Shown: positions 1 through 9,128 of the stretch, piece after piece | How the letters are laid out: the number at the start of each line of letters is the position of its first letter | How positions within the stretch are numbered: the stretch's first letter is position 1 | Assembly (NCBI GenBank): GCA_021786195.1 | Contig: JAJYNS010000066.1 | Coordinates: 1 to 53,469, forward strand | Reading direction: 5' to 3' | DNA: 53,469 nucleotides | DNA from: Actinomycetes bacterium | GTDB taxonomy: Bacteria; Actinomycetota; Acidimicrobiia; Acidimicrobiales; Bog-793 | Notes under the pieces: model-generated | Database searches by the model: none | What the model saw: only the letters and a program-made list of their open reading frames with translations | Told to the model about the DNA's origin: nothing | Program-made: the position numbers and the translations under genes

Positions 1-12
1 GGACTTTTCGGG

Positions 13-86
13 TGGAGGCGATGGGACTCGAACCCACGGACCTCTTGACTGCCAGTCAAGCGCTCTACCAGCTGAGCTACGCCCCC
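13..86 (-). tRNA. tRNA-Ala (anticodon GGC)
   Basis: Read on the minus strand the sequence folds as a full cloverleaf. The 7-bp acceptor stem starts GGGGGCG and pairs with CGCCTCC. The D stem is GCTC/GAGC. The anticodon stem CTTGA/TCAAG holds the loop CTGGCAG, so positions 34-36 are GGC, which reads the alanine codon GCC. The T loop is TTCGAGT and the discriminator base is A. The acceptor has a G3:U70 wobble pair, the classic identity mark for alanyl-tRNA synthetase, which supports the assignment independently. No CCA end is encoded. Confidence 0.96.
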
Positions 87-168
87 AGCGGCCCGCAGCT
101 TACCAGGGGAGCCGGGCGGCCTGCCCACCCCCGCCGAGCTGGCCTCGTGGTCTCTGTAACCTTGCGCC

Positions 169-2712
169 GTGAGCGAGAGCTACGACTTCGCCGAGGTGGA
201 GCAGCGCTGGCAGCAGCGCTGGGAGGAGTGGGGCACCTACCGGGTCGAGGCCGAGGACCCCCGCCCGCCCTACTACGTGCTCTGCATGTACCCCTACCCG
301 AGCGGCCCCCCTCACCAGGGCCACGTCCGCAACTACACCCTCGGTGACGTGCTCGTCCGCTTCCGGACCATGAGGGGCTACGCCGTCCTGTCGCCCTTCG
401 GCTTCGACTCCTTCGGCCTCCCCGCAGAGAACGCGGCCATCAAGGGGGGTCTGCCACCGAGGCAGCACACCGAGGCGCGCATCGCCGAGCTCAAGTCCGG
501 CGTGATCCGCCTCGGTGCCGTCTACGACTGGCGGCGCGAGATACGCAGCCACGATCCCGACTACATCCGGGCCAACCAGGTCATCTTCACGAGGCTCCTC
601 TCCGCCGGTCTCGCCTACCGCGCCGAGGCCCCGGTCAACTGGTGCCCCGGTTGCCAGACGGTGCTCGCCAACGAGCAGGTGCTCCCCGACGGGACCTGCG
701 AACGGTCCGGCGACCCCGTCGAGCGCCGCTTCCTCGAGCAGTGGTTCCTGCGCATCACTCGCTACGCCGACGAGCTCCTCGACGCACTGGACGATCTCGA
801 CTGGCCCGAGCGCGTGAAGACGATGCAGCGCAACTGGATCGGTCGCTCGGAGGGCGTGAGGATCCGCCTCCCCCTCGTCGACGAGCAAGGCGCCCCGCTG
901 CGCGCCGAAGTGGCCGGGCCGGATCTCGACGGTCGAGGCGAGCCCTTGGAGGTCGAGGTCTACACGACTCGCCCGGACACCGGGTTCGGGATGACCTCCG
1001 TCATACTCGCTCCAGAGCACCCCCTGGTGGACGCCTGCACGACGCCGGCGCAGCTGGCCGAGGTCGGCGAGCTCAGGGCACGGGCCGCCCACGAGAGCGA
1101 CGTCGAGCGCCTCTCGACCGAGGGGCCACTGGAGAAGCGAGGGGCCTTCACCGGCAGCTACTGCCTCAACCCCTTCGACGGCAGGCGAGTCCCGGTCTAC
1201 GTCGCCGACTACGTGCTCGCCGGGTACGGCACCGGGGCGATCATGGCGGTCCCGGCCGAGGACCACCGGGACTACGAGTTCGCCCAGACCTACGAGCTCC
1301 CGGTGATCCGCACGGTCGAGCCGCCGGAGGGCTTCGAGGGCGGGGCCTGGACGGGCGAGGGTCGCAAGATCAACAGCGGCTTCCTCGACGGGCTCGACGT
1401 GGAGACGGCGAAAGAAAGGGCCACGGAGTGGCTCGAGCAGCACGGGCTTGGCGAGCGCTCCGTGCAGTACCGGCTGCGAGACTGGCTGATCAGCCGCCAG
1501 CGGTACTGGGGATGCCCGATCCCCGTCGTCTACTGCCCGACGGACGGAATCGTCGCCGTGCCCGACGACCAGCTTCCGGTGCTGCTCCCCGAAGACGTCG
1601 AGTTCCTCCCGACGGGCGAGTCACCCCTCAAGTCGCACCGGGGCTTCGTCGAGACGACCTGCCCGGCCTGCGGGGGGCCGGCGAGCCGAGAGACCGACAC
1701 GATGGACACCTTCGTCGACTCGTCCTGGTACTTCCTACGGTTCTGCGACCCCTGGGACACCTCCAGGCCCGTCGACGTCCAGGCGGCGCGGCACTTCATG
1801 CCCGTCGACGAGTACATCGGCGGGATCACCCATGCCATCCTCCACCTCCTCTACGCGCGCTTCTACTCCCGTGCCCTGGGCGACCTCGGGCTCGCGCCCG
1901 CCGAGATCCGGGAGCCGTTCACCAAGCTCTTCACCCAGGGGATGATCCGCCTCGGCGGGCGGGCGATGTCGAAGTCCAGGGGCAACGTCGTCTCGCCCGT
2001 CGAGTACTTCGCGACCCACGGCGCCGACGCGCTCCGCCTCTACCACCTCTTCGCCGGGCCTCCGGCCGACGACATCGACTGGGGCGAGCAGAGTGACGAG
2101 ATCATCGAGGGATGCGGCCGCTTCCTGAGAAGGGTCTGGGCGCTGGCGACGTCGTCGGACGACGACTCGGCGGGGACCGGCGACGGCCGGACCGCCGACT
2201 CGGAGCTCGACGGCGGCCCCGCTCGCAACGGCTCCGGCTTGGACCTGCGCCGGACCACCCATCGGGCCATCGCCGAGGTCACCGACGCGATCGAGCGCTA
2301 CTCCTTCAACACCGCCGTCGCGGAGTGCATGTCGCTCCGGCGCGCCATCGCCCACGCGAAGGGCGTGGTCGCCGACGAGGTCGTCGAGGAGTCGATCGAC
2401 GTGCTGCTCAAGCTCCTCGCCCCCTTCGCCCCGCACCTCGCCGCCGAGGCTTGGGAGAGGCGCCACGGCGGTCACGTCCATGTCGAGCCCTGGCCGGTAG
2501 CCGACCCCGAGCTGCTCGGTGCCGACCGGGTGACGATGATCGTCCAGGTCGACGGGAAGCTACGCGACCGCATCGAGGTCGACTCCTCGATCTCCGAGGG
2601 CGAGGCCGTCCGCCTCGCCCTTTCCTCCGCCAAGGTGCGCGACCATCTCGACGGCGCCGAGCCCCGCCGGGTCGTCACGAGGCTGCCTCGGCTCGTCAAC
2701 CTCGTCCGCTGA
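169..2712 (+). CDS. leuS: Leucine--tRNA ligase
   Basis: Class I aminoacyl-tRNA synthetase that charges tRNA-Leu with leucine in the cytoplasm. The protein is 847 residues, normal for bacterial LeuRS. The HIGH-type motif is HQGH at residues 49-52, inside a [16 protein letters not shown] block, and the KMSKS loop is AMSKS at 599-603. The inserted editing domain is recognisable from its TTRPDT threonine-rich motif and a [15 protein letters not shown] segment. An acidic/glycine-rich low-complexity stretch at about 664-690 precedes the anticodon-binding domain and looks like a lineage-specific linker. The start is GTG at 169, the first suitable codon before the conserved N-terminus; no strong Shine-Dalgarno (SD) sequence is visible. 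The gene is convergent with the HAD phosphatase gene. Confidence 0.97.
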   Translation: MSESYDFAEVEQRWQQRWEEWGTYRVEAEDPRPPYYVLCMYPYPSGPPHQGHVRNYTLGDVLVRFRTMRGYAVLSPFGFDSFGLPAENAAIKGGLPPRQHTEARIAELKSGVIRLGAVYDWRREIRSHDPDYIRANQVIFTRLLSAGLAYRAEAPVNWCPGCQTVLANEQVLPDGTCERSGDPVERRFLEQWFLRITRYADELLDALDDLDWPERVKTMQRNWIGRSEGVRIRLPLVDEQGAPLRAEVAGPDLDGRGEPLEVEVYTTRPDTGFGMTSVILAPEHPLVDACTTPAQLAEVGELRARAAHESDVERLSTEGPLEKRGAFTGSYCLNPFDGRRVPVYVADYVLAGYGTGAIMAVPAEDHRDYEFAQTYELPVIRTVEPPEGFEGGAWTGEGRKINSGFLDGLDVETAKERATEWLEQHGLGERSVQYRLRDWLISRQRYWGCPIPVVYCPTDGIVAVPDDQLPVLLPEDVEFLPTGESPLKSHRGFVETTCPACGGPASRETDTMDTFVDSSWYFLRFCDPWDTSRPVDVQAARHFMPVDEYIGGITHAILHLLYARFYSRALGDLGLAPAEIREPFTKLFTQGMIRLGGRAMSKSRGNVVSPVEYFATHGADALRLYHLFAGPPADDIDWGEQSDEIIEGCGRFLRRVWALATSSDDDSAGTGDGRTADSELDGGPARNGSGLDLRRTTHRAIAEVTDAIERYSFNTAVAECMSLRRAIAHAKGVVADEVVEESIDVLLKLLAPFAPHLAAEAWERRHGGHVHVEPWPVADPELLGADRVTMIVQVDGKLRDRIEVDSSISEGEAVRLALSSAKVRDHLDGAEPRRVVTRLPRLVNLVR

Positions 2713-2752
2713 CCTGCCCCTCGGGGCCCGTCGCAGGGAGAGCCGTCAGCGG
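2706..2752. terminator. Bidirectional terminator-like inverted repeat
   Basis: CCGCTGAC at 2706-2713 is perfectly complementary to GTCAGCGG at 2745-2752. The arms contain the stop codons of both convergent genes, leuS and the HAD phosphatase. A smaller hairpin GCCCC-TC-GGGGC lies in the loop. There is no T-tract. The role as a terminator is inferred from position and symmetry. Confidence 0.5.
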
Positions 2753-3456
2753 ACCGCAGGCTCGAGCCCGAGCAGCTCGGTGACCGCGTCCTCGCCGATC
2801 TCCTCGAGCGACGACAGCTTGAGGTCGGCGATCGCGAAGCGAGGGTCCTCGAAGTGGCGAGGCGCCGGGACGGCGATGCAGCGCATCCTTGCCGCCTTGG
2901 CGGCGATGCAGCCGTTCAGCGAGTCCTCGAGCACGACGCATCCGGAAGGCTCGACCCCGAGCAGCTGCGCCGTCCGCAGGAAGACGGCGGGGTGCGGCTT
3001 GCCGAGCTCGTCGTCGGCCGCCGAGCAGACTGCCTGGAAGCGGTCGCCGAGGTCGAAGCGCCGGATCACGGCGTCGATCACCGGCCGGGTCGAGCTCGAG
3101 GCGAGCGCCACCTTCAGCCCGAGGCCGGAGAAGTGGTCGATCGCTCCGAGGGCCCCGGGCATCAGCTCCGCCTCTTCCCAGATCGCGGTGATGATGCCGT
3201 CGACGATGCGCTCGGTGACCTCCTCGTCGTCGGCGCCGTCCCAGTCGAGCCGAGACCTGAAGAACGCGACGACCTCGTCGGTGCGCATGCCGAGCGTGAG
3301 CCCCCGGCCGAGCAGCGGGGTGATGTCAACGCCGAGCTCGGAGAAGACACCGACCTCGACGCTGCGCCAGAAGGGCTCGGAGTCGACGAGCAGGCCGTCC
3401 ATGTCGAAGATCGCGGCCAGCGCGGGAGGATGGAGGCAAGGCACGGCTGGCGTCAC
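2746..3456 (-). CDS. HAD-superfamily phosphatase, subfamily IA
   Basis: Predicted cytoplasmic phosphatase or phosphomutase-like hydrolase of 236 residues. All four HAD motifs are visible: DMDG near residues 18-21 (nucleophile and acid aspartates, followed by LLVDSEP), ASSSTRP (motif II), GKPHP (motif III lysine) and LEDSLNG (motif IV). The VDSEP signature and the helical cap resemble sugar-phosphate phosphatases such as YniC/HxpB and beta-phosphoglucomutases. The substrate cannot be told. The GTG start at 3456 overlaps the stop of the PAC2 gene by 4 bp (GTGA), which implies translational coupling with that gene. The overlap, rather than an SD sequence, decided the start. Confidence 0.88.
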   Translation of the reverse strand: MTPAVPCLHPPALAAIFDMDGLLVDSEPFWRSVEVGVFSELGVDITPLLGRGLTLGMRTDEVVAFFRSRLDWDGADDEEVTERIVDGIITAIWEEAELMPGALGAIDHFSGLGLKVALASSSTRPVIDAVIRRFDLGDRFQAVCSAADDELGKPHPAVFLRTAQLLGVEPSGCVVLEDSLNGCIAAKAARMRCIAVPAPRHFEDPRFAIADLKLSSLEEIGEDAVTELLGLEPAVR

Positions 3457-4343
3457 TGCTGGGACTCGCCTCGTAGGTAGCGCTCGAGCTCGGCGGCGAT
3501 CTCGTCGCCGGTCGGCAGGTCGCCCCCACCGAGCACGTGGAGGTCCCCGCCGGCCGGGAGCACGTCCTCGCCCTCGTCGAGCTGCTCCTCGAGCTGACGG
3601 ACCATCGCCGTGTGCTCCTCCGACTGGGCGATCAGCTCGTCCACCCGGCGGCGGCCCGCCTCGGCGGCGGCTCGCAGCCCGTCGAGGTCGAGGGCGATGC
3701 CCGAGACGGCGACGAGGCCGTCGAGCAGCGCGAGCGCGGCGGGGGCGAAGACCATACCGGCGACGTAGTGCGGCACCCGAGCCCACAGCCCTATCGAGGG
3801 GATCCCGACCGCCGAGCAGTCGGCCCCGATGACGTCGGCGATCCCTGCGGGCACGTCGATCGAGCCGGGGATGTAGCCGACCTTGGCGGCGAGCGAGACG
3901 CTGGAGGCCGTCGAGGCGAGGCGGACCGGCCGGGTGTGCGGCGCCGCCGTCGGGAACCCTCCGAGGTTGACGGCGAGGCGCACTCCGAGCTCGGCCGCGA
4001 GGCCCGCCGCGGCCTTCGAGAAGGCGCGCCACCGGTAGTCGGGCTCCGGGCCCGACAGGACCGCCACGCCGGAGCCGAGGCGGTCCACCCCCACGGACAG
4101 CTGCAGCTCGCCGAAGCTGATCGGGCCGCGCACGCCGTCGTCTATCCGGAGTCGCGGGCGGCGAGACCGCCGGTCGATGAGCTCGTCGGCGTCGAAGGTG
4201 GCGTAGGGCACGGTCTTCACCTGCTCGAGCAAGGTCGCGAGCGCCGTCTGCGCGGCAAAGCCTGCGTCGATCCAGCCCTCGAGCACGACGACGAGGAGCG
4301 GGTGCTCGGGCGGCGCCGTACTGTGGCGCTCGAGAAGTGCCAT
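3453..4343 (-). CDS. PAC2 family protein
   Basis: A 296-residue protein of the PAC2 (proteasome assembly chaperone 2-like) family, which is common in actinobacteria and archaea. In eukaryotes relatives chaperone proteasome assembly; the bacterial role is not established. Recognisable features are the N-terminal LVVVLEGWIDAGFAAQ, the central alternating strands with NLGGFPTAAPHTRP, GIPSIGLWARVPHYVAG, and a C-terminal helical region rich in Glu, Arg and Leu. No signal peptide or membrane segment is seen. The gene is the last but one of the minus-strand block and its stop overlaps the HAD phosphatase start. The ATG at 4343 lacks a clear SD sequence. Confidence 0.9.
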   Translation of the reverse strand: MALLERHSTAPPEHPLLVVVLEGWIDAGFAAQTALATLLEQVKTVPYATFDADELIDRRSRRPRLRIDDGVRGPISFGELQLSVGVDRLGSGVAVLSGPEPDYRWRAFSKAAAGLAAELGVRLAVNLGGFPTAAPHTRPVRLASTASSVSLAAKVGYIPGSIDVPAGIADVIGADCSAVGIPSIGLWARVPHYVAGMVFAPAALALLDGLVAVSGIALDLDGLRAAAEAGRRRVDELIAQSEEHTAMVRQLEEQLDEGEDVLPAGGDLHVLGGGDLPTGDEIAAELERYLRGESQQ

Positions 4344-4352
4344 ACAGGAAGG

Positions 4353-4472
4353 CTAACGGTTGAGGACCGGCGACGGGCCCGCCGGCGGCCGCGCCTGGCC
4401 GGCGGCGACCCGCAGGGCGGCGAGCGCTGCTCGCCGGTCGACGCGTGGCGGCCAGCCTCGGGGGGCGTTCAT
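4353..4472 (-). CDS. Possible small ORF coupled to the M24 peptidase
   Basis: A 39-codon frame starts at an ATG that overlaps the stop of the upstream peptidase gene (ATGA, 4469-4472), the same coupling pattern used elsewhere in this window. It ends at TAG at 4353, just before the PAC2 start. The predicted peptide begins MNAPRGWPPRVDRR, is rich in Arg, Ala and Pro, and has no recognised domain. It fills almost the whole gap between two genes. It may be a real small protein or only a frame that carries ribosomes towards the PAC2 start. Confidence 0.3.
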   Translation of the reverse strand: MNAPRGWPPRVDRRAALAALRVAAGQARPPAGPSPVLNR

Positions 4473-5638
4473 GCCTCGACGACGTGCAGGGAGTGGTCGG
4501 TCCGGTTGAGCGCAAGGACGCCGCCGGCCCTGGCCACGACGATGTCCTCGATGCGCGCGCCGAATCGGCCCGGCAGGTAGATGCCGGGCTCGACCGAGAA
4601 GGCGTTGCCGGCTTCGATCGGCGAGGAGTTCCCCTCGACGATGTAGGGGTCCTCGTGCACCTCGACGCCGATGCCGTGGCCGATCCGGTGGATGAAGTAC
4701 TCGCCGTAGCCGGCCTCGGCGATGATCCGCCGGCCGGTGCGGTCGATCTCCTCGCAGGCGACCCCCGGCGCCACGGCTGCCACCGCCGCGGCCTGGGCCC
4801 GCTCGAGCGTCTCGTACAGCTCGGCCAGCCCCTCGGGCGGCTCGCCGGTGACGACGGTGCGGGTCGTGTCGGAGCAGTACCCGAGCTCGTCGCCGAGGCG
4901 CAGGGTCCCCCCGAAGTCGCAGACGACGACCTCGCCCGCGCCGATCCTCCTCCCGCCCGGCTCGTGGTGGGGGCTCGCGGAGTTCGGACCGCTCGCCACG
5001 ATCGCGAAGTCGACCCGGGCGTGGCCCTCGGCGACGAGCCGGGCCGAGATGTCGGCCGCGACCTCCGCCTCGCTCCGCCCGAGCAGCGGGATGTCCCCGG
5101 CGAGGAGCGCCTCGGCGACCCGATCGGCCGCCGCGGCGGCCGCGGCGAGGACGGCGATCTCGGCCTCGTCCTTGACCGCACGGAGCCCTCCGAGGACGGA
5201 CGACGTCGTGCACCAGGTCGCGGAGGGCAGCGCCGCCTGCAGCCCGAGCAGGAGGGAGGCCCAGCACCGGTCCGAGACGGCGAGCCGGGCACGGCGCCCG
5301 ACGAGTCCCGCGACGACCTGGACGGCGTCCTCGCCCTCCGACCAGGCACGCAGGTCGAACAGCTCGGGATCCTCGCGCACCCGGGGCGCCTCGAGCCTGG
5401 GCACGACCAGCGTGGCGACGTCGTCGACCGGCAGGACGAGGACGGTCGGCCGCTCGAGCGGCATCGCCTCGTAGCCGGTCAGCCACGGCAGGTCGGCGCC
5501 GAGCGAGCAGAGCAGCACCTCGATGCCGCGCTCGGCCATCGCCTGCCTCGCCCGGGCCATGCGCGCCACCCGCGCGGCCGAGGCGTCCGGGGCGCCCCGA
5601 CCGTCGCCGGTCGCGGGGGGCGGCGAGCCGACGGTCAC
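4469..5638 (-). CDS. pepQ: M24 family aminopeptidase (Xaa-Pro peptidase type)
   Basis: A 389-residue cytoplasmic metallopeptidase that probably releases N-terminal residues next to proline. The C-terminal pita-bread domain carries the five expected metal ligands in order: Asp in VVCDFGGTL, Asp in GYCSDTTRT, His in HRIGHGIGVEVHED, Glu in SVEPGIYL and Glu in ARIEDIV. The N-terminal part is the creatinase-like domain (PWLTGYEAMPLERP). The GTG start at 5638 overlaps the LipB-LipA stop by 4 bp (GTGA). Substrate preference (dipeptidase or aminopeptidase P) cannot be settled from sequence, so the gene symbol is by family only. Confidence 0.88.
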   Translation of the reverse strand: MTVGSPPPATGDGRGAPDASAARVARMARARQAMAERGIEVLLCSLGADLPWLTGYEAMPLERPTVLVLPVDDVATLVVPRLEAPRVREDPELFDLRAWSEGEDAVQVVAGLVGRRARLAVSDRCWASLLLGLQAALPSATWCTTSSVLGGLRAVKDEAEIAVLAAAAAAADRVAEALLAGDIPLLGRSEAEVAADISARLVAEGHARVDFAIVASGPNSASPHHEPGGRRIGAGEVVVCDFGGTLRLGDELGYCSDTTRTVVTGEPPEGLAELYETLERAQAAAVAAVAPGVACEEIDRTGRRIIAEAGYGEYFIHRIGHGIGVEVHEDPYIVEGNSSPIEAGNAFSVEPGIYLPGRFGARIEDIVVARAGGVLALNRTDHSLHVVEA

Positions 5639-7323
5639 GCGATCGAGGCCGCCCGGCCCGAGGCGGCCGCGGCTGCCTGGCGGGCGTGGTAGCTCGAGCG
5701 CGCCAGCGGCGACGCCTCGACGTGGGAGAAGCCCATCGAGAGCGCCTCTTCGCGCAGCTCGGCGAACTCCTCCGGGGCCCACCAGCGGGCGACGGGGAGG
5801 TGCGCGGCCGAAGGCCTCAGGTACTGGCCGAGCGTAAGGATCTCGACGCCGACCGAGCGCAGGTCGGCGAGGGCGCCCTGCACCTCTTCGACCGACTCGC
5901 CCATGCCGAGGATCATCCCGGACTTCACCCTGAGCCCGGCTGCGGCCGCGCGCCCGAGCACCGCGAGGCTGCGTGCGTAGGACGCCTGGGGGCGCACCGC
6001 CCGCTGGAGGCGGAGCACGGTCTCGAGGTTGTGGTTGAGGACGTCGGGCCGAGCGTCGAAGATGGCCCGGAGCGCCTCGGGCTCACCTTTGCAGTCGGGG
6101 ATCAGCACCTCGACGGTCGTCCCGGGACGGCGCCTCCTGATCGCGGCGATCGTCGCGGCGAAGGCCGCCGCCCCGCCGTCGGCAAGGTCGTCTCGGGCGA
6201 CCGCGGTCACGACGGCGTGGGCGAGGCGCATCCGTGCGACCGCCTCGGCGACCCGCTCGGGCTCGCCGGCGTCGAGCGGGTCGGGGCGGCGGGTGTCGAC
6301 GAGGCAGAACCCGCAGGAGCGGGTGCAGCGCTCCCCGTTGATCATGAACGTCGCCGTCCCGTCCGCCCAGCACTCGTAGATGTTCGGGCAGCCCGCCTCC
6401 TCGCACACCGTGACGAGGCCGAGGCCGCGCACGGTCTTCGCGGTGGAGAGGTAGCCCTCGCCCATGCGCGCCTGGACACGCAGCCACGGTGGCTTCCGGG
6501 CCCCGAGCGACAGCCCGCCCGCCGGGTCGACTCCCGCGATGGCCAGCCGGCGCCCGAGCGCCCGCTGCCCGGCGCCCGGTGCCTCGCCCGGCGCCTCCCG
6601 GCCGTCCGAGGCGCCCGGGGCGTCCTGCTTGGCGACCTGCACGACCCCCGAGGCGTCCTGGCGCTCGACGCGCACCGGCCCGCCCAGGCCCGCACGCTCG
6701 AGGAGGCGAGGCGAGTGGCGGACGATCACGGAGACGACGTCCTCCATCGACACCGCCAGTCCCTCGGCGGCGAGCGAGGTGACCGGCCGGTCGGCGATGC
6801 CGCAGGGCACGATGCGGTCGAACATCGACAGGTCCGGCGAGACGTTGAGCGCGAAGCCGTGCATCGCCCGGCCGCGAGCGACGCGCACACCGATCGCGCA
6901 GACCTTGCGCTCGGCGCCCCCCGGGTCGATCCAGACACCAGGGCGGCCCTCGACGCGACCTGCCCCTCGCAGCCCGAGCTCGTCGAGCGCGTCGATGACG
7001 AGCTGCTCGATCGCGTGCACATAGCGGGGGACGGCGGCCGGGCCCATCGGGACCGACACCACCGGGTAGCCGACGAGCTGGCCCGGCCCGTGATAGGTGA
7101 CGTCGCCCCCCCGGTCCGCCCGCACGAGCTCGGCTCCGGCGAGGGAGGGGTCCTCGAGCACGTGCTCCGGGCGCGCCCGGACGCCGAGGGTGTAGACGTG
7201 CGGATGCTCGAGCAGGAGGAGGTGCTGCTCCTGGCCTCGACGGTGCAGCGCGTGCTGGAGCGCGAGGGCGTCTCGGTACCGGACGCGCCCGAGCCAGCGA
7301 ACTCTCAGCACCTGTCCCTTCAT
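5635..7323 (-). CDS. lipB-lipA: Fused octanoyltransferase-lipoyl synthase (LipB-LipA)
   Basis: One uninterrupted 562-codon frame contains both enzymes of de novo lipoate synthesis. Residues 1 to about 225 are LipB, which moves octanoate from acyl carrier protein to lipoyl domains, with catalytic Lys140 (RKVCAIG) and Cys174 (IVPCGIAD). About 60 residues rich in Ala, Gly and Pro follow. From about residue 280 the frame is LipA, the radical-SAM enzyme that inserts two sulfurs. It has the auxiliary cluster cysteines 307, 312 and 318 (CEEAGCPNIYEC), the SAM cluster cysteines 333, 337 and 340 (CTRSCGFC) and the C-terminal RSSY motif. The ATG at 7323 has a GGAG nearby. LipB and LipA are normally separate proteins; an internal start giving free LipA is possible but not needed. 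The E2 gene, a likely client, lies 29 bp upstream. Confidence 0.92.
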   Translation of the reverse strand: MKGQVLRVRWLGRVRYRDALALQHALHRRGQEQHLLLLEHPHVYTLGVRARPEHVLEDPSLAGAELVRADRGGDVTYHGPGQLVGYPVVSVPMGPAAVPRYVHAIEQLVIDALDELGLRGAGRVEGRPGVWIDPGGAERKVCAIGVRVARGRAMHGFALNVSPDLSMFDRIVPCGIADRPVTSLAAEGLAVSMEDVVSVIVRHSPRLLERAGLGGPVRVERQDASGVVQVAKQDAPGASDGREAPGEAPGAGQRALGRRLAIAGVDPAGGLSLGARKPPWLRVQARMGEGYLSTAKTVRGLGLVTVCEEAGCPNIYECWADGTATFMINGERCTRSCGFCLVDTRRPDPLDAGEPERVAEAVARMRLAHAVVTAVARDDLADGGAAAFAATIAAIRRRRPGTTVEVLIPDCKGEPEALRAIFDARPDVLNHNLETVLRLQRAVRPQASYARSLAVLGRAAAAGLRVKSGMILGMGESVEEVQGALADLRSVGVEILTLGQYLRPSAAHLPVARWWAPEEFAELREEALSMGFSHVEASPLARSSYHARQAAAAASGRAASIA

Positions 7324-7352
7324 CGCCGCTCCGGCCGCACGACCCGTCCCCG

Positions 7353-8999
7353 CTACAGCTCGGCGGACCAGTCCCGCCTCGCGATCACCTCGGCGAGGTC
7401 GTGGAGGAAGGCCGCCGCGTAGGCGCCGTCGACGGCCCGGTGGTCGAAGGCGAGGGCGAGCACCCCGACGGAGTGGATCGCGATCGACTCGCCCCCGTCC
7501 GGGGTCGGGACGACGACCGGCTTGCGCTTCACCCCGTCGGTCGACAGGACCGCCACCTGCGGCTGGGCGATGATCGGGTAGGTGATGAAGGTGCCGTAGG
7601 GGCCGGGGTTCGTGATCGTGAAGGTGCCCCCGGCGAGGTCGTCCGCCGAGAGGGTGCGCGAGCGGGCGCGCATCGCGAGGTCGGCGATGGAGCGTGCCAG
7701 GCCGCGGAGGCTCTGGCCGTCCGCGTTGTGCAGCACCGGGACGATCAGGCCCTCCCTCGAGAGGTCGACGGCCACGCCGAGGTGGATGTCCTTGTGGACG
7801 ATCAGGGCGTTGTCACCGACCGAGGAGTTGAGGTTCGGGTAGTCCCGCAGCACGTCGACGACGGCTCGAGCGATGAAGGGCAGGTAGGTCAGGCTCATGC
7901 CCTCGTCGGCCTTGAACACCTCGCGCTCGGCCCGGCGCACCCGCTCGACGTTCTCGAAGTCCGCCTCGATCGAGACGAGCGTGTGGGCCGATATCGCCTT
8001 CGACCTCACCATGTGCTCGGCCGTGATCCGCCTGATGCCGGAGAAGGGGACGACCTCGTCCCTCGGGCCGAGGGGCGGTGGCGGCGAGGAGATGGCGGGC
8101 GTCTGCACGCCCGGGGCGGGGCCCGCGAGCGCGCTGCCCGGGGCGGGCACCGGGGAGCGGGGCTCGGCCGGGGCCTCCGGAGCGGCACCCCCCGCCGCGG
8201 GCGCCGAAGGGGCCGGCTTGGGCGCCCCCTCGCCGGGAGCTCGAAGCTCGGCCACACCTCCGAGGCCGTCCGGCCCGGCGGCCCCTCGGGCCTCGGGGCC
8301 GTCGCCGGCCCTCCCCGCCACGGCGGCCGGCGGCAGCCCGCCGGCCTGAAGGGCGTCGATGTGGCGCGTCACGTCCTCCCTGGTGATCCTCCCTCCGAGC
8401 CCCGTCCCCCGGATCTCGGACACATCGAGCCCGTGCTCTTGGACGAGGCGACGCACGACCGGCGAGAGCAGGGCTGCACGCCCCTCCCCCGGCCCTTCGG
8501 CCGCCGACAGGCCGTCGGCGCTCACCGATCCGGCGCCGGCGGGCACGCGCTCGGCCGCGGTGGGAGCCGGCGGTGGGGGTGCAGGCGGTGGGGGAGGCGC
8601 CTCGTGCACGCCGGGGGCCGGGGAGGGCGGCGCGGGCGCCGGCCCGGGGGGCGGGGGCTCCGGGGCGGGCGCGGACGGCGCGGCGGGCGGCGGCGGCAGG
8701 TCCGGAGAGGGCGCGCCCGGCGGGGGCTCTGCCGGCGCGGCGGGGGGGGCCACCGCCGCCGAGCCCGCAGGTCCGACGACGGCGAGGCGAGCGCCGACGT
8801 CGACGGTCTCGCCCTCTCGCACGAGGATCTCGGTCAGCACGCCCGAGGCCGGCGAGGGGACCTCGGAGTCGACCTTGTCGGTCGAGACCTCGAACAGCGG
8901 CTCGTCCTGGGCGACGCTGTCACCGACCTGCTTCAGCCAGCGGATGATCGTCCCCTCGGTCACCGTCTCACCGAGCTGCGGCATCGTGATGTCAGCCAA
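7353..8999 (-). CDS. sucB: Dihydrolipoamide acyltransferase, E2 of a 2-oxoacid dehydrogenase
   Basis: Core E2 subunit that carries acyl groups on lipoate and passes them to CoA. From the TTG at 8999 the protein has 548 residues and begins at the lipoyl domain, with the lipoylated lysine at residue 42 (STDKVDS). A long Pro/Ala/Gly linker follows, then an E3/E1-binding domain (LLSPVVRRLVQEHGLD...GLGGRITREDV), a second linker, and the catalytic domain ending with DHRAVDG near the C-terminus. The TTG start was chosen because GGAAGGGG lies 8 nt upstream and the next residues are the conserved ADITMPQLGE; the open frame extends 34 codons further upstream. Whether it serves 2-oxoglutarate, pyruvate (with AceE) or both is not visible. 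Confidence 0.9.
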   Translation of the reverse strand: MADITMPQLGETVTEGTIIRWLKQVGDSVAQDEPLFEVSTDKVDSEVPSPASGVLTEILVREGETVDVGARLAVVGPAGSAAVAPPAAPAEPPPGAPSPDLPPPPAAPSAPAPEPPPPGPAPAPPSPAPGVHEAPPPPPAPPPPAPTAAERVPAGAGSVSADGLSAAEGPGEGRAALLSPVVRRLVQEHGLDVSEIRGTGLGGRITREDVTRHIDALQAGGLPPAAVAGRAGDGPEARGAAGPDGLGGVAELRAPGEGAPKPAPSAPAAGGAAPEAPAEPRSPVPAPGSALAGPAPGVQTPAISSPPPPLGPRDEVVPFSGIRRITAEHMVRSKAISAHTLVSIEADFENVERVRRAEREVFKADEGMSLTYLPFIARAVVDVLRDYPNLNSSVGDNALIVHKDIHLGVAVDLSREGLIVPVLHNADGQSLRGLARSIADLAMRARSRTLSADDLAGGTFTITNPGPYGTFITYPIIAQPQVAVLSTDGVKRKPVVVPTPDGGESIAIHSVGVLALAFDHRAVDGAYAAAFLHDLAEVIARRDWSAEL

Positions 9000-9092
9000 G
9001 GTGCAAGCCCCTTCCGATAAGCGCGAGCGCCTCAGGCCCGGACCGTTCCCGTCGGCCCCCACACTATCGAGACGACCCGGGCCGCTCGAACC

Positions 9093-9117
9093 CGAAGGCA
9101 CCGGTCGAAGGCACCGG
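9093..9117. repeat. Tandem 13-bp repeat upstream of the E2 gene
   Basis: CGAAGGCACCGG occurs at 9093-9104 and again at 9106-9117, a 13-bp period with 12 identical bases. It lies in the 129-bp gap between cysC and the E2 start, upstream of a weak promoter-like GATAGT near 9064-9069. It could be a pair of binding sites on one face of the helix; the spacing is not a whole number of turns, so this is only a suggestion. Confidence 0.55.
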
Positions 9118-9128
9118 GACCCGGGACC

